64,000 bases of DNA from Pedobacter sp. L105 (GTDB lineage Bacteria > Bacteroidota > Bacteroidia > Sphingobacteriales > Sphingobacteriaceae): contig NZ_LMUP01000006.1 in the NCBI RefSeq assembly GCF_009765875.1, positions 124,001 to 188,000 on the forward strand, read 5' to 3'. This document shows, one piece after another, positions 33,983 through 42,950 of this stretch. Position numbers and translations under genes: made by a program. The notes beneath the pieces are model-generated. The model saw only the letters and a list, made by a program, of their open reading frames with translations. It searched no databases and had not been told where the DNA came from. Within the stretch, counting starts at the first letter, position 1. Each line of letters begins with the position of its first letter.

Positions 33983-34315
33983 TCAGACTTGCTCTGGCAG
34001 GTAATTTTTTACATAAGTGATCGTGATGTCAATGGAATAAGTAAGGTAATCCCAGTAATCTTTATAGTGACCGGTTTTTTCCTGCAGATCTTTAGCTGCT
34101 TCTGTCAGATTGGAACGGTTGATCAGGTCGATTACACCGTTAGTAGCTATATTATTAAATATGCTGGGGGCAATTCCATTCAGCTGTTTTACAATCAGCC
34201 AGTACTGGCGCATCACATTGTCCAATATATTGAAATTAGCATCACTTAATACTTCAACCTTTTTCGCTTGATTGAGTAAATTTTCGAGTTTTTCCAGGAT
34301 TAGATCGTCTTCCAT
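33983..34315 (-). CDS. Hypothetical helical protein
   Basis: 110 residues from the ATG at 34315 (MEDDLILEKL); a start four codons upstream is also possible. Mostly helical, with LLNQAKKVEVLSDAN early and a YWDYLTYSIDITITYVK helix near the end. No motif recognised. Monocistronic and leftward, convergent with the gene at 33536. Confidence 0.5.
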   Translation of the reverse strand: MEDDLILEKLENLLNQAKKVEVLSDANFNILDNVMRQYWLIVKQLNGIAPSIFNNIATNGVIDLINRSNLTEAAKDLQEKTGHYKDYWDYLTYSIDITITYVKNYLPEQV

Positions 34316-34413
34316 ATTGATGTACAAGTTAATGATTCTCTAATAAATTAAAAAGAAACATGTATTATTTTTTTAAACCTAAATACAGGCTAAATTTTGC
34401 GCTGTTTTTATAG

Positions 34414-36042
34414 CTATTCAAAGATAGTTTTCTTTAAATAATAGGTGTCCCGGTCAACCACTGGCAATAACTTACTCTCTATTGTTATGCCTTTTTTATC
34501 TAAAATCATCTTTTTAGTACCTGTATCTGTGGTTATCTCCATTGGCAGCGGGATATCAATGTTGTCAAGCTGAATGAGGTATTTATCATTTTTAAGCTGT
34601 TTAATATGAACTTCAAGTTTGTTAATGCTTCGTATATATAGGTCAAATAATGGTTTTAAATCCCTGCCTGATTCTTTACTGAAAAATTGCTCTACATCAT
34701 CGGTATTCACCAGATTACTGTAAGTGTAGCGCGGAGAGGTAACGAATTTTTTTATGGCTGGAAAAAATAAGCTATCACCCATCACATAACGGATGGTATG
34801 AATAAAGAAAGCACCTTTTCCATAAATATCACCATTATAAGCTGCCTCTTCATCAATATCTTTTCCTATTACAATAGGAATTTTATTGCCAAAGCTTAGT
34901 GCAGATTGCTGAAAAAGTTTGATATAGGCATTTTCCCCTTCAAATTCGCGGACATATAAGGCATCTCCAAAAGTGTTTATTCCCTCATGTATCCAGTAAT
35001 CAGCCCAGTCTTTGGCCGTAACCTTATTTCCCCACCACTCATGTCCAAACTCATGATGCATTAAACCATCATAATCTTCACCTCCAACTTTGGTATAGCG
35101 AAATTTATTGCCATAGGCATTCATGGTCTGGTGTTCCATGCCGAGATGCGGAGTTTCGGCTATGGCTATCTTTTCTTTGGCCCAGGGATATTCGCCAAAG
35201 TATTTCTCCTGCTCGTGGATGGTTTTTTCAAAGACATCAAGATGATGGGCTGCTTTGGATTCATGTTCCCGAAGTACATAAAACTGCAGGGGAACAATAT
35301 GGCCGTCTACAGTTTTATATTTCCTGCTCACTACAGCATAGTCGCCTACATTAAATAAAATGCTATAGTTGTTAATTGTATAATTTGTTTTCCAGTGATA
35401 GGTAGCTGTTGTATCATGCCGGGTAACTTTTTGCAGTAATCCGGGGCCTGCTACAACAAGATTTTTCGGAACGGTAATCAAGAGATCTACCCCTTCATTA
35501 GGCTCATCAGACGGATGATCTTTGCTTGGGAAGTAAAGCTTACCACCCATTGCTTCGGCAGTAATTGCCATCCATGCATGACCGGTAGAATCTTTGGTCC
35601 ATGTAAAACCATCATCCCATGGTGGCCTGCGCGCTACATGTGGTTTCCCGCCATATACGATTTTAACACTTGCTTTTCCTGCTGCAAGCTCTTTGCTGAG
35701 GTTAATCTTAATCAGGTTATTTTTATAAATAAAGGGTTCTTTCTGATGATTAACCCATACCTGGCTTATCACAAAGGAGTCCAGCAAATTAAAAACCAAT
35801 AGATTTGTTGGTTTTGCCATGATCACGTCAATGACCGTATATCCATTAATAGATTTTTTATTAAAATCTACGTTTAAAGCAATAGTATAATGTCTTACAT
35901 CCATTATGGCCTGATCGGGATTCAGTTTACCGCCAGAGGTCAAAGGATTGGCCAATTTTTCGACCGTTTTATCATGATTTGTTTGAGCTTTACCTGTCAG
36001 GACGATCGTTAATAAGACAGCTAAAAGGATTATTCTCTTCAT
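34414..36042 (-). CDS. M1-family zinc aminopeptidase, exported
   Basis: 542 residues with a signal peptide (about 1-19, ending GKAQ). Zinc site: His330-Glu-Phe-Gly-His334 with the third ligand Glu353 in HEG. The substrate-binding GMEHQ motif (301-305) replaces the usual GAMEN loop, as in many Bacteroidota M1 proteins. It removes N-terminal residues from peptides in the periplasm or outside. The length is shorter than classical PepN because the C-terminal helical domain is reduced. Monocistronic and divergent from the GH51 gene. Confidence 0.9.
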   Translation of the reverse strand: MKRIILLAVLLTIVLTGKAQTNHDKTVEKLANPLTSGGKLNPDQAIMDVRHYTIALNVDFNKKSINGYTVIDVIMAKPTNLLVFNLLDSFVISQVWVNHQKEPFIYKNNLIKINLSKELAAGKASVKIVYGGKPHVARRPPWDDGFTWTKDSTGHAWMAITAEAMGGKLYFPSKDHPSDEPNEGVDLLITVPKNLVVAGPGLLQKVTRHDTTATYHWKTNYTINNYSILFNVGDYAVVSRKYKTVDGHIVPLQFYVLREHESKAAHHLDVFEKTIHEQEKYFGEYPWAKEKIAIAETPHLGMEHQTMNAYGNKFRYTKVGGEDYDGLMHHEFGHEWWGNKVTAKDWADYWIHEGINTFGDALYVREFEGENAYIKLFQQSALSFGNKIPIVIGKDIDEEAAYNGDIYGKGAFFIHTIRYVMGDSLFFPAIKKFVTSPRYTYSNLVNTDDVEQFFSKESGRDLKPLFDLYIRSINKLEVHIKQLKNDKYLIQLDNIDIPLPMEITTDTGTKKMILDKKGITIESKLLPVVDRDTYYLKKTIFE

Positions 36043-36195
36043 GTTTTAAATATAGCAGATTATCATTCAATACCAGTTTCAAAACAAAATATATTCATCT
36101 TTTGCTCGGGCAATTTTGCCGTTTTAAAGGTTGATAGGAGGGCTTGACTCCTTTTATGATGATAATTTACTATTTTCAGCTTTTTATAGAACCTA

Positions 36196-37743
36196 ATGAA
36201 GCTTAGCTTAATTCCTGTTTTTCTCCTGATCACATTTTCCGCTTTTTGTCAACATACCGAACAGGCTTCCATAAAAGTTGATGCCCGACAGAAAATTGCA
36301 GAGATAAATCCTTTCCAATATGGACAGTTTATTGAACATTTGGGCCGTGCAGTGAACGGCGGGATTTATGATGAACATTCAAAATTATCTGATAAAGATG
36401 GTTTTAGAAAAGATGTGCTGGAGAAGGTAAAGGAGCTGCGTACACCCTTACTAAGGTATCCCGGTGGAACCTTCACTAAGATCTACCATTGGGAAGACGG
36501 AATAGGGCCTAAAGCATTGAGAAAAAAACGTAAGAACCTGATCTGGGGAGGTCTGGAAGACAATCATTTTGGTACCGCGGAATTTGTTACTTATTGCAGG
36601 AAAATAGGAGCAGAGCCTTTCCTGGTAGTGAACATGGCAACAGGAACACCGGAAGAAGCCGCCAATTGGGTGGAATACTGTAATGGGACAGGTGATACGT
36701 ATTATGCTAATTTAAGGCGTGCGGATGGATTTGATGCGCCTTTTAACGTAAAGTATTGGGGCATTGGAAATGAAGAATATGCAGAGACAGATGCCGGCCG
36801 TCATCAGGATGTAAATCAATATATTAAAGATACCTGGCAGTTTGTGAAGCTGATGAAACTGCAGGATAACAGTTTAAAGTTAATACTGGTTGGCAATTCT
36901 GAAGACATGGTGTGGAGCACTAAGGTCTTAGAGCAGCTTGGGCCTGTATGTGATCTTCTATCTGTACATTTATATGCTATCCCACCGGATACGAGTTTCA
37001 CTTCGTTAATCCATTCTATTGATCAGCTGGAAAAACCACTGGTACAAATGGAATCCCTTTTAGATAAAACGCCCGCTAAAGTGGAGCACTTTAATGCCTG
37101 GTATCGTTTTCCGTCGAGAAAAGAGCCTGTAAAACTAGCTGTAGATGAGTGGGGGATCTGGGATATCAGCTCCGGAAAAGGTAAAGGGGCTTATCAGATG
37201 GAATATCAGTATAATTGGTCGCACGCATTGGGCGTAGCCACATTTTTAAATCTTTTCCAGCGTCATAGTGCATCCATAGGAATGGCTACCTGGGCACAAA
37301 CAGTAAATGTGCTCGCCCCAATCATGACTGATGCCGAAGGATCTTACAGGCAAACTGTTTTTACACCGCTTAAAGCTTTCCGCGATTATGCAGGGAAATA
37401 TGTTTTAAAAGCAGACGTGGCTGGTCCGGATGTTGCACCTGGAATTAAGGCTTTGGATATAACTTCCAGTTTATCAGAAAACGGAAAGCAGATCATTTTA
37501 ACAATCGTAAATCGGGATACCCTTCATATGATAAAAACAGCGGTTGAAATTGACCATCTTCCTGCCGCTTTCGGTATCGCTACGCTAAAGCAAATCTCTT
37601 TTACCGGCGAAAGTTTGTATGCAGTTAATTCTTTTAAACAAGAGAATGCGGTTAAAAAAACGGAGGTCATAAAGAAAATTAATTCGAATAAAATGGAGGT
37701 AATTTTAAGTCCTGCTTCCTTAACAATACTGATACTGGATTGA
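36196..37743 (+). CDS. Alpha-L-arabinofuranosidase, GH51
   Basis: 515 residues with a signal peptide ending SAFCQ (about 19). Acid/base Glu193 in GNEE and nucleophile Glu318 in VDEWG are both present in a (beta/alpha)8 barrel, followed by a C-terminal beta-sandwich domain. The family releases terminal arabinose from arabinan and arabinoxylan. Length and motifs are standard for GH51. It stands alone, divergent from an M1 peptidase gene, rather than in a visible SusC/D locus. Confidence 0.9.
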   Translation: MKLSLIPVFLLITFSAFCQHTEQASIKVDARQKIAEINPFQYGQFIEHLGRAVNGGIYDEHSKLSDKDGFRKDVLEKVKELRTPLLRYPGGTFTKIYHWEDGIGPKALRKKRKNLIWGGLEDNHFGTAEFVTYCRKIGAEPFLVVNMATGTPEEAANWVEYCNGTGDTYYANLRRADGFDAPFNVKYWGIGNEEYAETDAGRHQDVNQYIKDTWQFVKLMKLQDNSLKLILVGNSEDMVWSTKVLEQLGPVCDLLSVHLYAIPPDTSFTSLIHSIDQLEKPLVQMESLLDKTPAKVEHFNAWYRFPSRKEPVKLAVDEWGIWDISSGKGKGAYQMEYQYNWSHALGVATFLNLFQRHSASIGMATWAQTVNVLAPIMTDAEGSYRQTVFTPLKAFRDYAGKYVLKADVAGPDVAPGIKALDITSSLSENGKQIILTIVNRDTLHMIKTAVEIDHLPAAFGIATLKQISFTGESLYAVNSFKQENAVKKTEVIKKINSNKMEVILSPASLTILILD

Positions 37744-37794
37744 AACCGTAGATTCAGAATACGTTATAACCAATAAATATGATTAATATTGGCT

Positions 37795-38463
37795 ATGATT
37801 ATTAAAAACCCGTTAAATAAAGAGCAGAAAGACTTTATGAAAAAACATCAAATTCCGGAAGATTTGCTGTTTGACGCTAATGGAGAAGGTTTTTCGGAAG
37901 AATTGAAGCAAAATATGTCTGAAGCAAATAAAGTGCTGGCATACAATGCTGTGGGTTGCGAAACAAATGCGGACTATAATTTTATAAATATTGAAGGTGA
38001 TTTTGTGCAGGCAGATACAGACAAAATTCCTTTTGCATTAAGGACTTATAAGACTGGTTATATCTACATCGCAGGATCTATCAAAGCGCACTTAATCAAG
38101 GTGGGTTCTTCCAATGAAGTTAAAGACAGAATCAAATCATTGAATATTTCTACAGCTAAAAGTGGGGGTTATGACGATTGGGAATTGTTGCTTCAGGCTA
38201 AGACAACTACGCTTGGAAAAGTTGAACGTCTTTTTCAGCAGAAATTAGCTGATTATAAGTCGTCTGCCCAGTATGAGAAACATGGGAAGATACAAAATGG
38301 CGGAGAGTTATACAGATGTTCTTATAACAAAGCTAAAGAAGTATTGACCGCTTTAGAAGAGGAAGAAAAAATAGAATTTACTCAGATCAACGAAAAAAGA
38401 CATCTTCTTTCTGAATATCAATTTAAAAATTTAAAAGTGAAATCGGCTGCTTCAGCGGTGTAG
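37795..38463 (+). CDS. GIY-YIG/T5orf172-like protein
   Basis: 222 residues starting at the ATG at 37795 (a TTG two codons earlier is less likely). Residues about 95-190 resemble the GIY-YIG nuclease fold: GYIYIAGS, then HLIKVGSS and KDRIKSLN, with a later Glu in TLGKVERLFQQK. Domains of this type occur in T5orf172 proteins of phages and hosts. The N-terminal 90 residues are unassigned. Catalytic competence is uncertain. A strong palindromic terminator follows. Confidence 0.6.
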   Translation: MIIKNPLNKEQKDFMKKHQIPEDLLFDANGEGFSEELKQNMSEANKVLAYNAVGCETNADYNFINIEGDFVQADTDKIPFALRTYKTGYIYIAGSIKAHLIKVGSSNEVKDRIKSLNISTAKSGGYDDWELLLQAKTTTLGKVERLFQQKLADYKSSAQYEKHGKIQNGGELYRCSYNKAKEVLTALEEEEKIEFTQINEKRHLLSEYQFKNLKVKSAASAV

Positions 38464-38514
38464 ATTTTTTTTGCAGTAGATAGTTTCTATCTTATTGTAT
38501 TTTTCATTATCTCT

Positions 38515-38560
38515 AAAAGCCCTGCAAAAATGGAATCAATTCCATTTTTGCAGGGCTTTT
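38515..38560. terminator. Bidirectional terminator, perfect 22-bp stem
   Basis: AAAAGCCCTGCAAAAATGGA and two further bases (38515-38536) pair exactly with 38539-38560 across a 2-nt loop; both strands end in a T-run. It lies between two convergent genes. Confidence 0.85.
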
Positions 38561-38567
38561 GTTTAAG

Positions 38568-40226
38568 TTAATTTTTTGATGGGTAACCCTGAACAGTAAT
38601 GGGTTCAAGAGGATCAATAACTTTAGCAGTTGGATCTACTTTGCCTGATTTAGATTGCGTTTCTGACAATTTTAATTCAATTTCTTTTATGGCAGCTGCG
38701 TTTGCTTTTTGATCACGATCTGCTGAAGAGGAGAATTCTGTTGTGGTGTTTTTCCCATCCGCGGCTGTTGGTTTTGCTATAAATGTAAAACTTAAAGGTT
38801 GTTTCTGGTCTTTCATTGCTGGTATTGCTTGTGCAAGCTCAGGTTGTTTCATTGTTACTGTTATCGTTTTTGGCGCAGGCGCGGAAGTTTGATCGTTGGC
38901 AGGCTGTGGTTTGGGCTGAGTTGGTGTTGCTGTGGGAGGTTGCATTTCTACTACGGTAGCCTTAGTCGGCTTTTCTCCTGGTAATCTTTCAAATATTTGG
39001 ATAGTTGCTGGGGGAACCGCTGGTTTTCCAGGCGTGGCAGGGGGCATTGGACTGGTTGTTACCACTCTAGTTGATGGTCCTGACAATTCAACTGCGCCAA
39101 ATTTTCCTTTCTCACCATATTTTGTTAAGGCTTCCTCAGGACTTAATTCTTTTTTATGATCAAAATCTTCTACTACATCAAAGTTGTCGTTATTTATAAT
39201 TACCCTTCCATTAACTACCACGGCTCTTTTCTCCGTTGATTTTCTATCTTTCCCATTTTCATAAGATATGCCTTTGTGGGAATAAAAAATAGTCCTTCCC
39301 CGGCTGGTATCCTGCAGTTGTAAGGTAGTTTTCTGCGGAAACAGATCCACAAGTGCATAATCTTTTGTAAAGGCCATGGTAGAGGCGCAAAGCAGGCAGG
39401 TCGCCACGGGTACCATTAGGAGGAGCCTGAACTTTGCCAGTCCCCCGGATTTTTGTTTGTTTAACATCTTAATTCTCCTTTTTAATAATGATTCGTTAAA
39501 TATTTGATTGGAAAGTGTGTTTGAGATTGGTCCAAAAGAATGCTGAATTAAAAAAAGTGCATACTCATGTTTTTGAACGCCGGCAGCAGTAGTCTGTTCA
39601 TCGGCCAGATATTCATGCAATAGTTTAATATCCCTTTTCAGAAAGTACACAATTGGGTTAAACCAGGAGATGATCTGAATAATTTCAAAAAAGAGTACAT
39701 CCGCGCTATGGTTCTGTTTAATATGCACCATTTCGTGTTTAAGAATAGTGTCTTTCTGTTTTAGATTGGGGTTGATGAACAGGATATTGAAAAATGAAAA
39801 TGCAGCATGTTGTCCTTTGAGTTCGATGAATGTTACATTATCGATGGTATGGCGCTTGGATTTGAAATAAATACTGAATATCTGAGTCAAAGTAAACAGC
39901 GTTTTTACCAGAAAGCCTATGGCAATGCTGAGGTATATACCATACAGCAGACTTGATAATTCCAGCTGAGCTGAAATAGCGGCTGGTACCGCAGGCTTTT
40001 GGTAAACCACAGAATTCACTATCCTCATAGTTTCCTGGGGAGCAGCGAATAGGGTATTCAGATAACCTACCTGAAGCAAAGGCAGTACGAATGAAAGGAT
40101 AGTTGCTGTGATCAGGTAATACCTGTTCAGCGAATAAAAAGTTTCCTCATGAAGAAACAGCCTGTAACAGCCATAGAATACAGCTAAATATAAGTTAGCT
40201 TCCAGTAAATAATACAACCAATTCAT
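38568..40226 (-). CDS. BlaR1/MecR1-type membrane sensor peptidase (M56)
   Basis: 552 residues. Four hydrophobic helices lie in the first 290 residues (near 3-22, 38-55, 90-115 and 270-285). His164-Glu-Met-Val-His168 is the zinc site of M56 peptidases, preceding an NPIVYF helix. The C-terminal 250 residues are Pro/Thr/Lys-rich and end with ITVQGYPSKN; they do not form a recognisable penicillin-binding sensor domain. The gene overlaps the upstream BlaI-like repressor gene by 4 nt (ATGA). Together they form the usual signal-transducing pair in which the peptidase triggers loss of the repressor. The inducing signal cannot be told. Confidence 0.85.
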   Translation of the reverse strand: MNWLYYLLEANLYLAVFYGCYRLFLHEETFYSLNRYYLITATILSFVLPLLQVGYLNTLFAAPQETMRIVNSVVYQKPAVPAAISAQLELSSLLYGIYLSIAIGFLVKTLFTLTQIFSIYFKSKRHTIDNVTFIELKGQHAAFSFFNILFINPNLKQKDTILKHEMVHIKQNHSADVLFFEIIQIISWFNPIVYFLKRDIKLLHEYLADEQTTAAGVQKHEYALFLIQHSFGPISNTLSNQIFNESLLKRRIKMLNKQKSGGLAKFRLLLMVPVATCLLCASTMAFTKDYALVDLFPQKTTLQLQDTSRGRTIFYSHKGISYENGKDRKSTEKRAVVVNGRVIINNDNFDVVEDFDHKKELSPEEALTKYGEKGKFGAVELSGPSTRVVTTSPMPPATPGKPAVPPATIQIFERLPGEKPTKATVVEMQPPTATPTQPKPQPANDQTSAPAPKTITVTMKQPELAQAIPAMKDQKQPLSFTFIAKPTAADGKNTTTEFSSSADRDQKANAAAIKEIELKLSETQSKSGKVDPTAKVIDPLEPITVQGYPSKN

Positions 40227-40594
40227 GATTTCTTGTTTTTAAGTTCTTCAGCCAGTTTGATTAATTCATCCAGTTTCTCTATGTCCATATTCTTTTCTTT
40301 GACCAGGAAAGAAACCAGGCTTTGATAAGAGTTTTCGAAATAATTGCTCATTACTTTATCAAAAGCAAAGTGTTTGTATTCTTCTTCAGTAATTAATGGG
40401 AAATAGATATGGGTATTGCCCACAGCTTTGTGATCGATAAAACCCTTTCCCTCCAATACCCTGATTACTGTTGATACCGTATTATATGCTGGCTTTGGGG
40501 GATCTATTTTGTCGATCACTTCTTTGACTAGACCTTCTTTTATCTCCCAGAGGATCAGCATGATCTGTTCTTCTGCTTTTGTTAATTCTCTCAT
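40223..40594 (-). CDS. BlaI/MecI-family transcriptional repressor
   Basis: 123 residues. The N-terminal winged helix shows the family pattern (LTKAEEQIMLILWEIKEG, then YNTVSTVIRVLEGKGFI) and the C-terminal helices a dimerisation region ending in a Lys-rich tail. It lies in one operon with the M56 peptidase and is preceded by a perfect 17-bp dyad that should be its operator. By analogy with BlaI/MecI it represses its own operon and is removed when the peptidase is active. Confidence 0.9.
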   Translation of the reverse strand: MRELTKAEEQIMLILWEIKEGLVKEVIDKIDPPKPAYNTVSTVIRVLEGKGFIDHKAVGNTHIYFPLITEEEYKHFAFDKVMSNYFENSYQSLVSFLVKEKNMDIEKLDELIKLAEELKNKKS

Positions 40595-40619
40595 ATTTAT
40601 AAAGCTTAATTAAATGTAC

Positions 40620-40655
40620 AACTATTTTTATAGTTTACAAACTATAAAAATAGTT
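40620..40655 (-). promoter_or_regulatory. Operator dyad of the BlaI-like repressor
   Basis: AACTATTTTTATAGTTT (40620-40636) and AAACTATAAAAATAGTT (40639-40655) are exact reverse complements with a 2-nt centre, 26-61 nt upstream of the repressor start. Long AT-rich dyads of this kind are bound by BlaI/MecI dimers. Confidence 0.75.
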
Positions 40656-40798
40656 TACTTGTATTATGCTGTAAATCAGCGTAATAATTTTTATTCTTGA
40701 TGTGACTATTCCGATATCAGGCTTTTGATCTAATTCTGGTCAGGCATCAACAAGGGATTCATTTAATTTTAAGAGCAAGAGCTAATATTATTCATTTA

Positions 40799-40829
40799 TT
40801 TGTACCAAATCTAAATAACGTTATATTTG
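40799..40829 (+). promoter_or_regulatory. Promoter of the PepSY gene (TTTG-19 nt-TATATTTG)
   Basis: TTTG at 40799-40802 and TATATTTG at 40822-40829, exact 19-nt spacer, 21 nt before the ATG. Full match to the Bacteroidota consensus. Confidence 0.85.
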
Positions 40830-40849
40830 TTGACCACTCGGATGATAAA

Positions 40850-42046
40850 ATGACTAAGAAATTCAAGGATACGATCAGACAGATACATTTATGGCTGGGT
40901 TTGGGTACAGGCCTGGTAGTATTTATAGTAAGCGTTACGGGTTGCCTGTATGTTTTTGAGAAAGAGATCAGGGAATATATTCAAAAAGATTACGCCTATG
41001 TACCGCTGGAGAACAAGGCATTTGTTGGTCTGGATAGCATTTCAAAAAGTTTTGTGAAGATTGCACCGAAAGAAAAAATCACTAGTGTTAAAGTGACAAA
41101 TGTGCCAAATGCAACAGTCTCCATCACTACTCCTAAAAAACATGTTTATTACTTTGACCCTTACACCGGTAAACTGGTAAAAAAAACAAGCACTGATTGG
41201 TTAGTTACGGTAAAGAATATTCATACGTCATTATTATTGGGAGAACCGGGCGAATTTATCATGCATTGGTCTGTGGTTATCTTTGTGCTGATGCTGATCA
41301 GTGGATGGATTTTATGGTTTCCTAATCAAATGAGATTATTAAAGCAATCCTTAACTATCAAATGGAATGCTTCTGCTAAAAGGATTAACTATGATCTTCA
41401 TAATGTTTTAGGTTTTTATGCTTCGGGATTTTTGATTGTGATTTCGTTATCGGGCTTATATATGGCATTTGACAGTGTTAAATCAGCAGCTAATTTTTTA
41501 ACCGGGACTGAATTGTCTGATGTAAAGGTGAAAGGGCATAAGGACAAAGGCGCTAAAATTAAAGGAATAAAAAAAGAAGGTCATAAAATTAAAGCCGAAG
41601 CAAAAGGCGATTCCGTTATACGGTATGATGAAATTTATAGCGATCTGGCAGCCAAATATCCGGGTGCAATTTCTACCCAGCTCACTACAAGGAAAACAGG
41701 AGACCTGCGTGTGAGAATGACCTATCCATCTAACTGGGTGAGAAATATCAGTACATTTATCTATAAACCAGGTACGGGCAAACTATCAAAGTATAAACTT
41801 TATCAAAACTTTACTGCCGCTGATATCATGGAGTCTACTGATCTTGATCTGCATACTGGTCAGCTATTTGGTCTGTTCGGTAAAATTATGGCCTGTACGG
41901 CGAGTCTGATCTCTGCCAGTTTACCGGTTACCGGTTTTATCATCTGGTTGAAAAAGAAGAAAAAAGGGAAAAAGAGAGAGAAAAAGAAACTGGTGTTTTT
42001 TACCCGGCGGACAACCGCACATGCAGCCACAGAGGTGACTGTTTAA
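40850..42046 (+). CDS. PepSY-associated membrane protein (iron/siderophore-linked type)
   Basis: 398 residues. The start (KKFKDTIRQIHLWLGLGTGL) is the signature of PepSY_TM proteins; membrane helices lie near 14-36, 142-162, 190-208 and 350-370. A Lys-rich loop near 225-260 (KGHKDKGAKIKGIKKEGHK) and a Lys/Arg-rich C-terminus are unusually basic. Relatives are often induced by iron limitation and are thought to act in ferric-siderophore reduction. Here it stands alone; no TonB receptor is adjacent. Confidence 0.8.
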   Translation: MTKKFKDTIRQIHLWLGLGTGLVVFIVSVTGCLYVFEKEIREYIQKDYAYVPLENKAFVGLDSISKSFVKIAPKEKITSVKVTNVPNATVSITTPKKHVYYFDPYTGKLVKKTSTDWLVTVKNIHTSLLLGEPGEFIMHWSVVIFVLMLISGWILWFPNQMRLLKQSLTIKWNASAKRINYDLHNVLGFYASGFLIVISLSGLYMAFDSVKSAANFLTGTELSDVKVKGHKDKGAKIKGIKKEGHKIKAEAKGDSVIRYDEIYSDLAAKYPGAISTQLTTRKTGDLRVRMTYPSNWVRNISTFIYKPGTGKLSKYKLYQNFTAADIMESTDLDLHTGQLFGLFGKIMACTASLISASLPVTGFIIWLKKKKKGKKREKKKLVFFTRRTTAHAATEVTV

Positions 42047-42140
42047 ATCTCTTTATCAAGAGAGTTTAGGTTTCTTCTTTACTGCCTTTGCGGGATGTAT
42101 TTTTCCAGGTTAAGATGGTAAAGCTATCTGGATAAGTAAT

Positions 42141-42167
42141 GATCAGCTAAAGAAATTTTAGCTGATC
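42141..42167. terminator. Hairpin downstream of the PepSY gene
   Basis: GATCAGCTAAA (42141-42151) pairs with TTTAGCTGATC (42157-42167), 5-nt loop. No T-run follows, so termination strength is uncertain. It lies between two convergent genes. Confidence 0.45.
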
Positions 42168-42228
42168 AACTATATAATAAAATCAGGATAACCATCAATG
42201 GTGAGATCACCTCAGCGGATCTTAAGAT

Positions 42229-42561
42229 TTACTTTGTTTCAGGGGTGGTTACCGCTTCTTTAACTGTACTGGCTGTGGATTTTTTTGTGAGCGCAGCTTT
42301 TGGTACTTCAACTATCGGTTTCAATACCGTTTTACTTTCTCCATCAGACTCGACGGTTGTAGAGTTATAAATCTTAATATCTTTTGCTAATTTTTTTGCC
42401 AGTAATCTGGCTCCCTTTTCAATATCTTTAGTCAGTTTTTTAGAACCTTCTCCAAATTTGCTGGCTATTTCATTTAGTCCTTTAACTAAATCTGCCCTGA
42501 TATCTTTTTCAGCTGTTTTACGGGCCGATTTTACAAGTGATTTTAATTGTTTCTTTTTCAT
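42229..42561 (-). CDS. Lys/Ala-rich histone H1-like or coiled-coil protein
   Basis: 110 residues, about a fifth Lys, with an N-terminal basic helix (KKKQLKSLVKSARKTAEKD) and heptad spacing to about residue 70, then a Thr/Pro/Val-rich tail. The composition resembles small Bacteroidota proteins annotated as histone H1-like or phasin-like. No diagnostic motif. Single leftward gene. Confidence 0.55.
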   Translation of the reverse strand: MKKKQLKSLVKSARKTAEKDIRADLVKGLNEIASKFGEGSKKLTKDIEKGARLLAKKLAKDIKIYNSTTVESDGESKTVLKPIVEVPKAALTKKSTASTVKEAVTTPETK

Positions 42562-42726
42562 GACGTTACTATGTATGACAAATATATATGATATTAATAT
42601 TGATTAAATATTATTATTATGTTAAACAGTAGTTTCCAGTTAACGTTTTGTTTATTATTTATTCATGCAATTGAAGCATTGATAAACATTCAGCTCCTTA
42701 TCTTTGACTTAAGTTAAGTAGTTAAT

Positions 42727-42785
42727 TAACCAGGTAGAGCGCTGATAGGGCAGCATGCTGAGGGTTCGATTCCTTCCTCTACAAC
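42727..42785 (+). pseudogene. tRNA-like remnant
   Basis: The segment contains a D-arm-like GGTAGAGCGC, a short GCTG/CAGC hairpin in the anticodon position and a good T-arm (GAGGG-TTCGATT-CCTTC). However, the acceptor strands do not pair beyond four bases and no anticodon loop with the expected U33 fits. A degenerate tRNA is the best guess. Confidence 0.35.
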
Positions 42786-42797
42786 AAGATTCACACG

Positions 42798-42950
42798 ATG
42801 GACATTAATTATCCTATAGTAGGTGCTGTTTTACTGTTCATGATCTTACTGATCATATTTATTATCCGCAGAAACCTTAAGGACGAACGTGAGTTTGAAG
42901 AGGAATTAAACCAGCCTGATCCTGAAGATCCCAATGAAAAATCAGAATAA
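42798..42950 (+). CDS. 50-residue single-span membrane protein
   Basis: Short ORF. Residues about 6-26 form a hydrophobic helix (IVGAVLLFMILLIIFII) followed by Arg-Arg-Asn and a very acidic tail. This pattern of one helix plus acidic tail is typical of small Bacteroidota membrane peptides. Its stop is directly adjacent (no gap) to the stop of the convergent kinase gene. Confidence 0.55.
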   Translation: MDINYPIVGAVLLFMILLIIFIIRRNLKDEREFEEELNQPDPEDPNEKSE

